This document shows positions 38,052 through 46,931 of a stretch of DNA of 64,000 nt, piece after piece (positions within the stretch are counted from its first letter, which is position 1; each line of letters starts with the position of its first letter). The position numbers and the translations under genes were made by a program. The notes under the pieces were generated by a model that saw nothing but the letters and a program-made list of their open reading frames with translations, was not told the DNA's origin and did not search any database. Source of the stretch: Actinernus sp. WN-2022 (taxonomy: Eukaryota > Cnidaria > Anthozoa > Actiniaria > Actinernidae); contig JAOWCC010000577.1 in NCBI GenBank assembly GCA_030867875.1, positions 71,853,012-71,917,011 on the forward strand. Direction: 5' to 3'.

Positions 38052-39836
38052 ATGTTTAATAATAATATTGAAATGGAGGGAACCATAAAAGGATACAAAG
38101 ATATCGAAAAAGTAAAGTCTAAAAAGGAAGACGAATTAAAAGAAGTAAGAAAGAAGATTTCCTCGATATCTAGACATCTAGAGAAAGTAAAAAGGAGTAA
38201 GGTAAAAGGAAGGAAAGAGATCATGGTACGAATCGAGGAAGATTTAGAGAGAGGATCGTACAATGAAGAGATTCTGGAAGAAGAATTAGAGTCTATCAAA
38301 ATAGAATTGAAGGATTTCATAGAAGGACATAATCTAGATACTACACTAATTAATAAAAGTAGCGAACCGAAAGATAAGAGTAGTAAACCAAAAGATGAAT
38401 GTATGCCGCCAAAGAGTAAGCCAAATGACAAGCATACGTTATCGAAGAGCGACATCGCATCCTTAGAAAAAGTAGTAATAAAAGATAACGTAATGAAAGT
38501 AGAGAGGATGCTCATGGAAGGATATAATAGAATGATAGAAAGGAAGAACGAACTCGAGTATAAATTATCGGAACTAAATAATGGTATTCGCGAGCTCAAT
38601 AAATATTTATCATATCAGAAGGAACAACCAAAAGATAAGAGAGATAAAGAAAAAATAATAGAAAGTAGAAAGCGAAGAGACGAATTCGCATCCGCTTACG
38701 ATGATGTTGAATCTGCTTACGATATGAATAATAAATTAATAAATGAGCATATTAGTGCATTTGGTTTAGAACCTGCATCTAGTGGTCTATCAGTAAGAGA
38801 TTTATATAGGGAGGCTAGACGGTTAGATCTAATGGCTAAAGAAGAAAGAAATCAATACTTCAAAGAGCAAGATGAAGAAAGGCAACAACTCGAACGCTTA
38901 GAAGAAATGGATAAGGAAGAGCAATCTAAACCACGAAAGCAACAACTCAAGAAAGATAAACAACCTAAACTACAAAAGCGACAACCCAAAAAAGATAAAC
39001 GAGTTGAGGAAGAGCAACCTAAACCACAAAAGCAACAACCCAAAAAAGATAAACAACCTAAACCACAAAAGCAACAACCCAAGAAAGATGAACGATATGA
39101 AGAAGACAATCAAACTGAAGAAGAGTTGGAGCAATCCGAAGAAGACAACAAATCTGAAGAAGATGACCAAATCGAGGAAGAGCAATCTGAGGATGACCAA
39201 ATCAAGGAAGAGCAATCTGAAGATGACAATCGAATCGAACTGATAGAACAAGTCGAGGAAGAGAAACCTAAAAAATCCGAGGAACAACTTAAGAAAGACA
39301 AACGAAATGCACGAGTTAGACAACGCAGGAAAGAGAAACGACTTGAGGAAGAGCAAATCGAACAACCCAAACAATTAGAGCAAGGCCTACTACCCAAACA
39401 AAAGACATTTGAACAATTTGAGCAAATCGAACAACCCAAACAATTAGAGCAAGGCCTACTACCCAAACAAAAGACATTTGAACAATTCGAGCAAATCGAA
39501 CAACTCGAGCGACTCAAGCAATTAGAGCAAAGTCTACTACCCAAACAAAAGACATTTGAACAATTCGAGCAAATTGAACTAGACAATCAAAAGGCAATTG
39601 AACAGTTAAGACAAATTGAACAACCCAAACGAGAGATGATTGAGCAGCTAGAGCAACAACCCAATCTAATTGGACAATTTAAACAAGAGCAAATTAAGCA
39701 ATTAGAGCGAATCGAACAATTTAAGCAAGAGCAAATCAATCAACTAAAGCAAAAGCAAACCGAACTATTAGAACGACTTGAACAACTAAAACAAGGACAA
39801 GATAGACAATTACGAATTATCAAGCAGTATAAGTAG
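38052..39836 (+). CDS. Long coiled-coil protein with Gln/Lys repeats (594 aa)
   Basis: I do not recognise a family. Residues 1-290 are charged and helical. Next are repeats of KDKQPKPQKQQPKK (about 310-360), an acidic EE/DD-rich stretch, and three copies of a block with EQGLLPKQKTFEQFEQIEQ (about 440-515). A Gln/Leu heptad-like tail (LEQLKQGQDRQLRIIKQ) follows. Probably a long fibrous or scaffolding protein. A TATA-like TATATAAG lies 12 bases before the ATG at 38052; 38073 is an alternative start. The last codons form one arm of the hairpin at 39827-39893. No homologue in provirus 1. Confidence 0.65.
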   Translation: MFNNNIEMEGTIKGYKDIEKVKSKKEDELKEVRKKISSISRHLEKVKRSKVKGRKEIMVRIEEDLERGSYNEEILEEELESIKIELKDFIEGHNLDTTLINKSSEPKDKSSKPKDECMPPKSKPNDKHTLSKSDIASLEKVVIKDNVMKVERMLMEGYNRMIERKNELEYKLSELNNGIRELNKYLSYQKEQPKDKRDKEKIIESRKRRDEFASAYDDVESAYDMNNKLINEHISAFGLEPASSGLSVRDLYREARRLDLMAKEERNQYFKEQDEERQQLERLEEMDKEEQSKPRKQQLKKDKQPKLQKRQPKKDKRVEEEQPKPQKQQPKKDKQPKPQKQQPKKDERYEEDNQTEEELEQSEEDNKSEEDDQIEEEQSEDDQIKEEQSEDDNRIELIEQVEEEKPKKSEEQLKKDKRNARVRQRRKEKRLEEEQIEQPKQLEQGLLPKQKTFEQFEQIEQPKQLEQGLLPKQKTFEQFEQIEQLERLKQLEQSLLPKQKTFEQFEQIELDNQKAIEQLRQIEQPKREMIEQLEQQPNLIGQFKQEQIKQLERIEQFKQEQINQLKQKQTELLERLEQLKQGQDRQLRIIKQYK

Positions 39837-39893
39837 AATTGAATCTTTCCATTTTCTAAAATTAGAAATGGAAAGATTCAATTCTACTTATAC
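39827..39893. repeat. Foldback hairpin spanning the TFIIB-like start codon
   Basis: The left arm 39827-39859 and right arm 39862-39893 are reverse complements over 32 bases with one extra T in the left arm and a 2-base loop. The left arm includes the stop codon of the coiled-coil gene. The right arm includes the ATG (39868) and first codons of the TFIIB-like gene. Confidence 0.93.
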
Positions 39894-40866
39894 TTCGGAT
39901 GCATTATACTATTTCGATATGTGTGAAGAAGAAGATGATGAACCAACGAATACGAGGTGTACTGAAATAGTAAGGGACAAGCAAAAAGGTATAGATGTCT
40001 GTATCAAATGTGGTCAAGTGCAAGGATACATCCTAGATAACAATCCTGAATGGACTACGTATGAAGGAAACGACAATTTGGGTATGAATAGATGCAGTGG
40101 ACCAATCAATGTACTCTTACCCCAATCATCTCTCGGTACGAGTATCAGTGGTAACAAATATGGTAAACTACAAACACTAAATAGATGGTTGCAAATGCCA
40201 TATAGAGAGAGGAGTCTGTATATGGTTTTCAAAGATATTGAAGAGAAATGTAAAAGCATTGGTATTCTAAAGTGTATTGTGGATGATGCTAAAATTATCT
40301 TCAAAGAAATAAATTCACAATACTATTTTAATGATGCTAATGTAAAAAAGAGTGTCATTATGAGAGGAACGAATAGAAAAAGCGTAATTGCAAATTGTGT
40401 TCTCTTTGCATGCAAAAAGAATAATAACGCTAGATCATCGAAAGAAATAGCTATACTATTTAAACTAAATCATAAAGATATAGCAAAAGGATACAAGGTC
40501 TTTACGAAATTAGCTAAAAATATCAAATCCTTTAGAAAATTAGACTATAGCTCTCCTGATGACTTCATTCCACGATTCTGTAAGATCCTTAACTTTAAAC
40601 AAGAACTCATAGATCAAGTTGTGAAAATCACGAGAAACGTTCAAAAGCTAAATATCGCAATAATGCACACACCACTTTCTATAGCTATTGGATGTATCCT
40701 ATTAACGATAAATATGAATAATTTAGCAATTACAAAGAAAGAGATAGCTAATAAGTTCCTAGTGTCAGAAACCACTATATCTAAAGTTTACAAAGCAATA
40801 GAGCCATATAGAAATGAGCTTGTATGGCACTTAAAGAGACGACGTCATAATGTATTATTGAGATGA
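39868..40866 (+). CDS. TFIIB-like transcription initiation factor (332 aa)
   Basis: Clearer TFIIB homologue than the provirus 1 protein. The N-terminal ribbon is degenerate (C31, then C45-x2-C48; the first CxxC pair is incomplete). The B-linker-like PEWTTYEGND and NRCSGPIN are followed by two cyclin repeats. The first is RGTNRKSVIANCVLFACKKN (about 170-189) with EIAILFKLNHKDIAKGYKVF. The second is TPLSIAIGCILLTINMNNLA (about 269-288) with EIANKFLVSETTISKVYKAI, the TFIIB helix-turn-helix region. By family it would bind TBP-DNA and recruit RNA polymerase II; the element also encodes a TBP-like protein at 47471-48235. The start codon lies in a 32-bp foldback, and the stop overlaps the next ATG (ATGA). 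Confidence 0.85.
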   Translation: MERFNSTYTSDALYYFDMCEEEDDEPTNTRCTEIVRDKQKGIDVCIKCGQVQGYILDNNPEWTTYEGNDNLGMNRCSGPINVLLPQSSLGTSISGNKYGKLQTLNRWLQMPYRERSLYMVFKDIEEKCKSIGILKCIVDDAKIIFKEINSQYYFNDANVKKSVIMRGTNRKSVIANCVLFACKKNNNARSSKEIAILFKLNHKDIAKGYKVFTKLAKNIKSFRKLDYSSPDDFIPRFCKILNFKQELIDQVVKITRNVQKLNIAIMHTPLSIAIGCILLTINMNNLAITKKEIANKFLVSETTISKVYKAIEPYRNELVWHLKRRRHNVLLR

Positions 40867-41339
40867 ACGATAATGAAGAAATACCTCCTATTAATGAAGT
40901 CATCATTAATGGAAAGATTAGAGATTACTCATTCGTTAAGGACAATCATAAGAACAAGAAGAGTGTAAAAACTACCAATTGTGATACGGATAAAGTAACG
41001 TACTTCAATAGTATGTATGCTATTCAGCAACATCTTGGAATTAATGCTGGTATAGTCAAGATGGTTTGTGAAGGATTAAATAATTGTAAAAGTGGTATAT
41101 CAAAGATAGACAAGTGCAGATATACATTCGAATATGTGGAAAGAGATGAACTACCAGAAGATTGTAAGAAATCGTCTTATGAACGAAAGAAAGAGAAATT
41201 GCCAGAATCTGAACTAAAGGAAATGCGAAAGTTGATAAGTAAGGAATGGCGACAAAGAGAATACGTTTGTCCTGATTGTAATGCAGTAATAAAGAATGGT
41301 AGTAAGTATGTTCACAAGAAGAGACACTTAGGCAAATAG
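40863..41339 (+). CDS. C2H2 zinc-finger protein (158 aa)
   Basis: Residues 40-95 (YFNSMYAIQQHLGINAGIVK then KSGISKIDKCRYTFEYV) resemble small DNA-binding modules of the NUMOD1 type seen beside homing-type nucleases. The C-terminus has one C2H2-type finger (YVCPDCNAVIKNGSKYVHKK). A DNA-binding role is inferred. Translationally coupled to the TFIIB-like gene by an ATGA overlap. Its 3' end overlaps the convergent gene by 12 bases. Confidence 0.65.
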   Translation: MNDNEEIPPINEVIINGKIRDYSFVKDNHKNKKSVKTTNCDTDKVTYFNSMYAIQQHLGINAGIVKMVCEGLNNCKSGISKIDKCRYTFEYVERDELPEDCKKSSYERKKEKLPESELKEMRKLISKEWRQREYVCPDCNAVIKNGSKYVHKKRHLGK

Positions 41340-42848
41340 ATACCAACCTACTCCTGCTGCTGCTATTGTTAGTACAATTAAATTAGTTTCGTGAGAGGAT
41401 GATGTAAGTATTATTTGTGGTTTCTTTATTATAGGCTTCACTATTGGTTTATTGCCATATTGATGTGGCAGTTTAACTTTACCTATATTATGTTTTAATA
41501 CTATAGGTTCTACTTTCTTATTTACTGAGTCGTTAGCTCCAAATGTCATATCATTTGTAGCTTTCAATAATTTATTATTGTATCCTACTACACTTTGTGT
41601 ATTTATAATGAGATTAGATGGCATCAACCATATTCCTGGCGCAATGGCTAAGTCTAGTCTCAATTTCGCTCCTTGAACAGCTAATTGATATCGTTGTATA
41701 CTCATTGATATACTACCTTCAATTACAGCGCTTTCAAAAAGTGATAGCATTTCCTGTTGTGTCTCAATAGCACTTCCGCCAGTACCAATAATACTTGATC
41801 GCGTATCCACTTGTGAACCTAATATGCAATAGACAAAAGCCTCTGCTGATCTATTTAATCTACCCATACCAGCTATTGTTAATCCACTATCTTTATTTGG
41901 AACGAACCAAGAATATTGTTTACCATCATGGTCATCATTACGGATAAATGAAATGAGATTTCCTTGGTCTGACTTACCACCCTCATCAGAGAATAGTTCT
42001 CCGTCTGGGCTGGGATATAAGTTAGCATCTATATCGTATCCACGAATTTCATGAACATTTTCGTAACCCTCACCTGAATAATATAGAAATATATCACCGA
42101 GCCCATTATTGCGTCCTCCTTTCCACCTGAAGTCTGGATTGGAAGGAATATCGAATTCATTACATAACCGTTCGAAAGTAACTTTACTATAGCGATTACT
42201 TGTTTGATTGAAAATATGATCATCTGGTAATGGTGTTCCCAACTCATATAGAATTCTTCGTATAGTATAGTAAACATGAAACTTGATGAATCCTTGAACA
42301 ACTGGAGGATACTGTTCTTGTAGACTTATTCCACAACCAGAAGTAGCACACCATACAGCAAAGTTTAATTGCTGTGGCCAATATCCAAAGTCGGGCTTAC
42401 TCAACCAACGTCTTGACTGTTTAGCAGATTTGAAAGTCACTGTACAATCTTTGAAGATGTTTCTAAACTTTATGATAAAGTACTGAGTTGGGGAAACGTA
42501 TATCTCCATTTCTTTCAATGATGGTGCAATATCCAAAGCTGTTTGTGTAAATGAGATTCCAGGGATTGGATACTTGTGTGTAGTTGGTAATAAGGAATCT
42601 GGAAATGATGTTGGTGGTTCTAGAGCTATTCTCATAGCCTTCTTATCAGCATTCGTTAAGGAACTAGGATCATCAATGAATTTCTTATCACCCCACATAC
42701 CATGATCCATAATTGGTCCTTTGAAGTATACATTATAATAAGTAGTACCATATTCTTCAGTGGCTTCCTTATAGAATTTGCTTAGGTCAGCATTAGGATA
42801 GCGTTGCTTGAAACTATTCCATACTTCAATCAATTTCTTCGAAGCCAT
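41328..42848 (-). CDS. Conserved large virion-type protein with C-terminal anchor (506 aa)
   Basis: Homologue of the 566-aa protein of provirus 1 (20829-22529). Shared blocks are YWPQQLNFAVWCATSGCG, FIKFHVYYTIRRILYELG, RWKGGRNNGLGDIFL, RNDDHDGKQYSWF, GRLNRSAEAFVYC and RLDLAIAPGIWLMPS. The final hydrophobic helix (VLTIAAAGVGWYLFA) is retained; the Lys-Ala run is not. Function unknown; last gene of a long minus-strand block. The start is set at 42848 (MASKKLIEV); an upstream in-frame ATG at 42866 is possible. Confidence 0.7.
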   Translation of the reverse strand: MASKKLIEVWNSFKQRYPNADLSKFYKEATEEYGTTYYNVYFKGPIMDHGMWGDKKFIDDPSSLTNADKKAMRIALEPPTSFPDSLLPTTHKYPIPGISFTQTALDIAPSLKEMEIYVSPTQYFIIKFRNIFKDCTVTFKSAKQSRRWLSKPDFGYWPQQLNFAVWCATSGCGISLQEQYPPVVQGFIKFHVYYTIRRILYELGTPLPDDHIFNQTSNRYSKVTFERLCNEFDIPSNPDFRWKGGRNNGLGDIFLYYSGEGYENVHEIRGYDIDANLYPSPDGELFSDEGGKSDQGNLISFIRNDDHDGKQYSWFVPNKDSGLTIAGMGRLNRSAEAFVYCILGSQVDTRSSIIGTGGSAIETQQEMLSLFESAVIEGSISMSIQRYQLAVQGAKLRLDLAIAPGIWLMPSNLIINTQSVVGYNNKLLKATNDMTFGANDSVNKKVEPIVLKHNIGKVKLPHQYGNKPIVKPIIKKPQIILTSSSHETNLIVLTIAAAGVGWYLFA

Positions 42849-42944
42849 ATTTATGATATGAGACAATGTTTTATATCATTTAGTATTTCTCATATCTAAA
42901 TTTATGGATGAAACCTCCATAAGGTGTTACATCATAGGAGTGTG

Positions 42945-43553
42945 TTATTTCTCTAGTTGTTTTAATAGTTCCTGTTTTACTTCCTCTCGTATCTTCTGTG
43001 TATCGGTTTTCTCTATAGTATTGGTTCTTTTTTTTAATTCCTCTTTTCGGGTATTTTGTCGGATCTCACCTTTCAAGTCTTCATACTTATTAAATTCAAC
43101 CATGATCAATTCGAATTCTGTATCACTGATCTTGTTATCGTTTAATGCTTTCGATACTAGGTCGCGTATTGTGTTTAGTTTTGCTTTGCCTAACATTACT
43201 GTCTTTTCGTGTTTGGACACCTTCTTGGTTAGAGCTTTAGTAGCTGTTGCAGAAGAAGCTGAGACTAGACCACACAAACCGCCAACTACTCCTACTGGGA
43301 GTCCAATGACAGCACCAAACCCTGTCAAAGAAGTCGCTACTGCAGAACTGGTTAAGATAACTGAAAGTAAGCCAGCACCTACAGAAAGATTGTGGGTTAT
43401 TCCTCGTATTCTAACATATTTCTTCCGTACCTTTTCATAATATTTTATTTCAGCTCCTAATTCTGATAGGACCGTATTTACCTTATGAAGTCTAAAGTTT
43501 TCTCCAGTGACTTGTAGTGGTATATCTGGGTAAATCAAATCGTAGTCAACCAT
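42945..43553 (-). CDS. Conserved two-helix membrane protein (202 aa)
   Basis: Homologue of 19479-20090. Both have YYEKVRKKYVR-type sequence, two Gly-rich hydrophobic segments (LSVGAGLLSVILTSSAVATS and GAVIGLPVGVVGGLCGLVSA), KKVSKHEKTVMLGKAKLNTI, DLVSKALNDNKISDTEFELI and a charged coiled C-terminus. Function unknown; probably a virion-membrane or membrane-remodelling protein. Confidence 0.72.
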   Translation of the reverse strand: MVDYDLIYPDIPLQVTGENFRLHKVNTVLSELGAEIKYYEKVRKKYVRIRGITHNLSVGAGLLSVILTSSAVATSLTGFGAVIGLPVGVVGGLCGLVSASSATATKALTKKVSKHEKTVMLGKAKLNTIRDLVSKALNDNKISDTEFELIMVEFNKYEDLKGEIRQNTRKEELKKRTNTIEKTDTQKIREEVKQELLKQLEK

Positions 43554-43577
43554 ATGATTAATAGTAGCATCTTTCGT

Positions 43578-44222
43578 TTAAACGATTTCTAATACTATCC
43601 GCATTGGATATATTCCAGAGGTTAACATATTATGATTACTATCCGTTACCCATAGGCGAATGCTATTGATGAAGTTCATGCCTCTAATACTAGCATATAG
43701 TAAGTTATTAGGATTGTAGGACATCTTTTCTTCTTTTTTATTTAGTTCTATGGATGTTAGAATTTGTGAACATTTGGTTTCTTTTATTATTTGTGTTGGA
43801 TCAATTAGATTGCAATGGATATATATTGCTTCATATAAATCTACAACCTCAATCACACTTCTTGATCCACTTTTTAAGATCGTATCAAGTCCAAGTAGTT
43901 TAGCTAAGCTATCGTTTAATTTGATGTCTTTATTTGGTATTAGGTATGGTACACCTTTTACAGCTTCTAATGATAGTGAGCCATTATTTACTGCTCCAGA
44001 TTTGTGTATAGTGGTTATGATTTTACGTGTATCGTAGTATCCCTTAACGAATCTAGCTATCATATTAAATTCTTTATCGAAAATTGAACCATCACTAGTA
44101 AGATTATATAGATAATCATCGAAGTTGCAGCTAATCAATGAAATTTGGTTCATAGCTTTAATAGGATTTTCTAGATATATCGTCTCATCACATATTGTTT
44201 TTTCGATATATAGTACTACCAT
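43578..44222 (-). CDS. Candidate penton protein, copy A (214 aa)
   Basis: Tandem paralogue of the next gene and homologue of 20111-20785. It begins MVVLYIEKTICDETIYLENP and has IYIHCNLIDPTQIIKET in the middle. The C-terminus INSIRLWVTDSNHNMLTSGI has the strand pattern I associate with penton-like minor capsid proteins. The tandem copies are strongly alike at both ends and diverge in the centre. Two paralogues could form hetero-oligomeric vertices; this is inference. Confidence 0.55.
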   Translation of the reverse strand: MVVLYIEKTICDETIYLENPIKAMNQISLISCNFDDYLYNLTSDGSIFDKEFNMIARFVKGYYDTRKIITTIHKSGAVNNGSLSLEAVKGVPYLIPNKDIKLNDSLAKLLGLDTILKSGSRSVIEVVDLYEAIYIHCNLIDPTQIIKETKCSQILTSIELNKKEEKMSYNPNNLLYASIRGMNFINSIRLWVTDSNHNMLTSGIYPMRIVLEIV

Positions 44223-44248
44223 TATATGTATGATCTATACACTCTCAT

Positions 44249-44893
44249 TTAAATAATTTCTAGTTTGATTAACATTGGATATATTCCAGAATTTATCATA
44301 TTATGATCACTATCTGTTACCCATAGACGAATGCTATTAATATAATCAGCCTCTCTAATACTAGTATTAGGCAAACTATTTGGAGTATAGGCTATCTTCT
44401 CTCCTATTTCATTTAATTCTAATGATGTTAATATTTGTGAATATTCAGTTTCTTTCATGACTTGTGTTGGATCGATGAGATCGCAATGGATGTATATAGC
44501 ATTAGGGCTCTTCATAATCTCAATCTCATTTCGAGACCTTATTTTTAAACTCTTATTAATAGTAAGTAATTTAGCTAAACTATCATTTAGTATGACACCA
44601 ACTGTAGGAATGAAATAGGCTTTACCATTTGAAATTTCTATACTGATTGGTTTATCACCAATGGAAATAGCTCCACTTACGGCTTTTTTAAAACTTTCTA
44701 TAGTATAATCTCCTTGGGGAATACGAAGTCTTACATTACCTTGCATATTAGAAACTATACCTTCACTCATAAGATCATATAAGTTATTATTAAAATTACA
44801 GCTAATCAGTGAAATGTACCTCTTAACTTCAATTGGGTTCTCGAGATATATAGTCTCATCACATTTTATTTTTTCAATATATAATACTACCAT
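44249..44893 (-). CDS. Candidate penton protein, copy B (214 aa)
   Basis: Same length as copy A, separated from it by 26 bases. It begins MVVLYIEKIKCDETIYLENP and ends with INSIRLWVTDSDHNMINSGI; the middle (residues about 45-110) differs much more. Provirus 1 has only one such gene, so a duplication in this lineage, or a loss in the other, is implied. The product is called a minor capsid candidate on family pattern only. Confidence 0.55.
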   Translation of the reverse strand: MVVLYIEKIKCDETIYLENPIEVKRYISLISCNFNNNLYDLMSEGIVSNMQGNVRLRIPQGDYTIESFKKAVSGAISIGDKPISIEISNGKAYFIPTVGVILNDSLAKLLTINKSLKIRSRNEIEIMKSPNAIYIHCDLIDPTQVMKETEYSQILTSLELNEIGEKIAYTPNSLPNTSIREADYINSIRLWVTDSDHNMINSGIYPMLIKLEII

Positions 44894-44907
44894 TATACAT
44901 ATATAGT

Positions 44908-45849
44908 CTATCTTTTATTTTTATATCTTTCTACGAAATAAACAACTACAGCTACAATAAGGAGCCATGCATTTTTAGCCAAAAAGCTAACGACTTCTCC
45001 AGCTGTTCTAAAAATGAAGGATGCAATTGCTCCAATCATTCCAGGTAATAATTCGCCTAATTTCTTTCCAATAGTTTTCAAACCATTTCCAATACCTTTT
45101 GCAACGGATGATAGTCCACTCGTTAGACTATTAACGATTACTCCAATAACAACCCCAACAGCTGTTAGAATAGAAACTACAGTGAAACCATATTTTTTGA
45201 ATATAGCTTTTATACGATCCCTTAGAGACATGCGCCCTTCTATTACTTCATTCACGCGTTCCATCTGTTTGATCTCATCTTCTTTTTCCATAATCTGTTC
45301 TCGAAGTGATCTATCTAACTTTTCCATAACATCTTCACTTTTGATTTGAGAAATATTATCCATCTCCTTTTTTAACCGTTTGACTTTTTCTCGTTGATTT
45401 TTGATAGCTTCTTCATTATTTCGAATAATTTCTTCAGCAGGTGGGCCAAGACTTTTAGTAAATGTTTTAAGTAATTTTCCACTCATTTCGCCTGCCGCAT
45501 CAAACAGACGATACCATTTTCCATCTAGTCTATTAACTTTTACTATGACTCTATCATAATCATCAATAGTAGCGAGGAACTTCGCTTTACTTGGGTCGAA
45601 ACTAGGAAACTTATCTTGAATCCTTTCCCAAGCAAGATTCACTCTATTTTCTCTAATAATTAGTGGTGTGGTGTCATCTATGCCTTCTATGAATGATGTT
45701 TCTTCAGTGGTATGATGGTGAGGCAATTTAGTTGATGTCGATTGAGTCATTTCAAAAGTTTCGTAGTCGTCATCATCATAACCAGTATTGTCGTGACCAA
45801 AAGGATCCTTATCATCTGGAATTTCTTCTGTTGGGCCAACTTCCATCAT
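44908..45849 (-). CDS. Coiled-coil and membrane protein (313 aa)
   Basis: Homologue of 22526-23602. An acidic N-terminus and a helical Lys/Glu-rich stretch (residues about 140-205) are followed by RMSLRDRIKAIFKKYGF, a hydrophobic segment, the amphipathic NGLKTIGKKLGELLPGM and a C-terminal transmembrane helix (KNAWLLIVAVVVYFVERY). Likely a virion-associated membrane protein; function unknown. Confidence 0.7.
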   Translation of the reverse strand: MMEVGPTEEIPDDKDPFGHDNTGYDDDDYETFEMTQSTSTKLPHHHTTEETSFIEGIDDTTPLIIRENRVNLAWERIQDKFPSFDPSKAKFLATIDDYDRVIVKVNRLDGKWYRLFDAAGEMSGKLLKTFTKSLGPPAEEIIRNNEEAIKNQREKVKRLKKEMDNISQIKSEDVMEKLDRSLREQIMEKEDEIKQMERVNEVIEGRMSLRDRIKAIFKKYGFTVVSILTAVGVVIGVIVNSLTSGLSSVAKGIGNGLKTIGKKLGELLPGMIGAIASFIFRTAGEVVSFLAKNAWLLIVAVVVYFVERYKNKR

Positions 45850-45876
45850 CTTATGATTTATAATGTGGGTTATCTT

Positions 45877-46287
45877 TTATACCAATTTAGTAGCTATATA
45901 TGTTATAGCCATGATACCACCTCCCACATATGCCATTTCATATTGTTTCTGATTATTACTTGGTTTATAATAGTTAGATAGTTGTGGTTCATTCAAATTG
46001 AAATCTGGATGTGTTTGAGCATATAGTCTAAAAGCGTTGTCAGTCTCTTTGTCATTATCATCTGCGTGGATTTTGTTTTGATATTTTTCTGATAACCAAT
46101 CTTGATATCCTTGTCTTCTTTTCTGCCACTTACCCATATCGCGTTGATATTTTTCTAGAGCCTTGTCATGTCTAATTCGTTCTTCATCTGAATTGTTACC
46201 TGATAGGTACTTCGCTAGATACGATCCTCCCACGAATGTTGTTGCATTTAAGATAGCTCCACCAATCATTATTGCTATAGTTGCCAT
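45877..46287 (-). CDS. Small membrane/coiled-coil protein (136 aa)
   Basis: Homologue of 26593-27024. N-terminal hydrophobic segment (MATIAIMIGGAILNATTFVG), charged helical middle, shared LSNYYKPSNNQK and C-terminal membrane helix (MAYVGGGIMAITYIATKLV). Same gene order as in provirus 1. Function unknown. Confidence 0.7.
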   Translation of the reverse strand: MATIAIMIGGAILNATTFVGGSYLAKYLSGNNSDEERIRHDKALEKYQRDMGKWQKRRQGYQDWLSEKYQNKIHADDNDKETDNAFRLYAQTHPDFNLNEPQLSNYYKPSNNQKQYEMAYVGGGIMAITYIATKLV

Positions 46288-46308
46288 ACTATACTATATG
46301 TACATTCG

Positions 46309-46530
46309 TTAAAGTGACTTTGGTAGTATTTTCTTATCTTCAAGGTACTCTTTCAAATACGTACTTCCAGATAGGACTAAGACCCACTTACCATAATTCG
46401 TGATACTTGATGAGGGATCATTTAGGAATGATTCTTTCATCATCTTTTTGCTTAAATAACCAACACCAGCTGAAAGTCCAACTACGACAGCAGCATCTGT
46501 AAATGTTTTAACAAGTTTGTTTTCTACCAT
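46309..46530 (-). CDS. Small two-helix membrane protein (73 aa)
   Basis: Homologue of 26366-26593; shared pattern K.TDA, GLSAGVGYLSKKMMKESFLN and DPSSSITNYGKWVLVLSG. The start MVENKLVKTF at 46530 aligns with the provirus 1 protein; an in-frame ATG at 46551 lies upstream. Function unknown. Confidence 0.68.
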   Translation of the reverse strand: MVENKLVKTFTDAAVVVGLSAGVGYLSKKMMKESFLNDPSSSITNYGKWVLVLSGSTYLKEYLEDKKILPKSL

Positions 46531-46568
46531 TATGCTTACATATCTGACCATAGGTTTAAATCAATTCG

Positions 46569-46907
46569 CTACATACCTATATTTTGAATGGATGACTTTG
46601 TAGATGGCCTTATTTCTTCTATTACGTTAGGTTCTCCAACTTTATTATTCCTATATCTAAAATACAAGTCTGTAGCAGTTAGGCCAATACCAACTATTGT
46701 TAATACTGTCGTAAATGATAACTCGGGTATGTAAGACTTAGGATCCACCTCATCCGTACTTACCTCTTTCTTTGCTTTCTTACGGTATTCCGCTAACTTC
46801 TTTCCAGCTTCAACCTTCTTAGGATCTTTTGGAGTTCGTTTTTTATTTTCTACCTCCTTAGTAATTTGTTCGATATAGTCATCATCAAATATCTTATCAT
46901 TCGACAT
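46569..46907 (-). CDS. Small basic membrane protein (112 aa)
   Basis: Homologue of 25981-26328. It has KDPKKVEAGKKLAEYRKKAK and one hydrophobic helix (FTTVLTIVGIGLTATDLYF). Unlike in provirus 1 it does not overlap the preceding gene. Function unknown; the motif recurs in Polinton-type elements as I recall them. Confidence 0.7.
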   Translation of the reverse strand: MSNDKIFDDDYIEQITKEVENKKRTPKDPKKVEAGKKLAEYRKKAKKEVSTDEVDPKSYIPELSFTTVLTIVGIGLTATDLYFRYRNNKVGEPNVIEEIRPSTKSSIQNIGM

Positions 46908-46931
46908 ATTATAAATAATATGTTTTAATGT

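Noticed and set aside
38018..39586. Long minus-strand frames opposite the coiled-coil gene
   Set aside because: They are antisense shadows of a Gln/Lys/Glu-biased gene; the Ser/Phe/Leu-rich translations have no domain.
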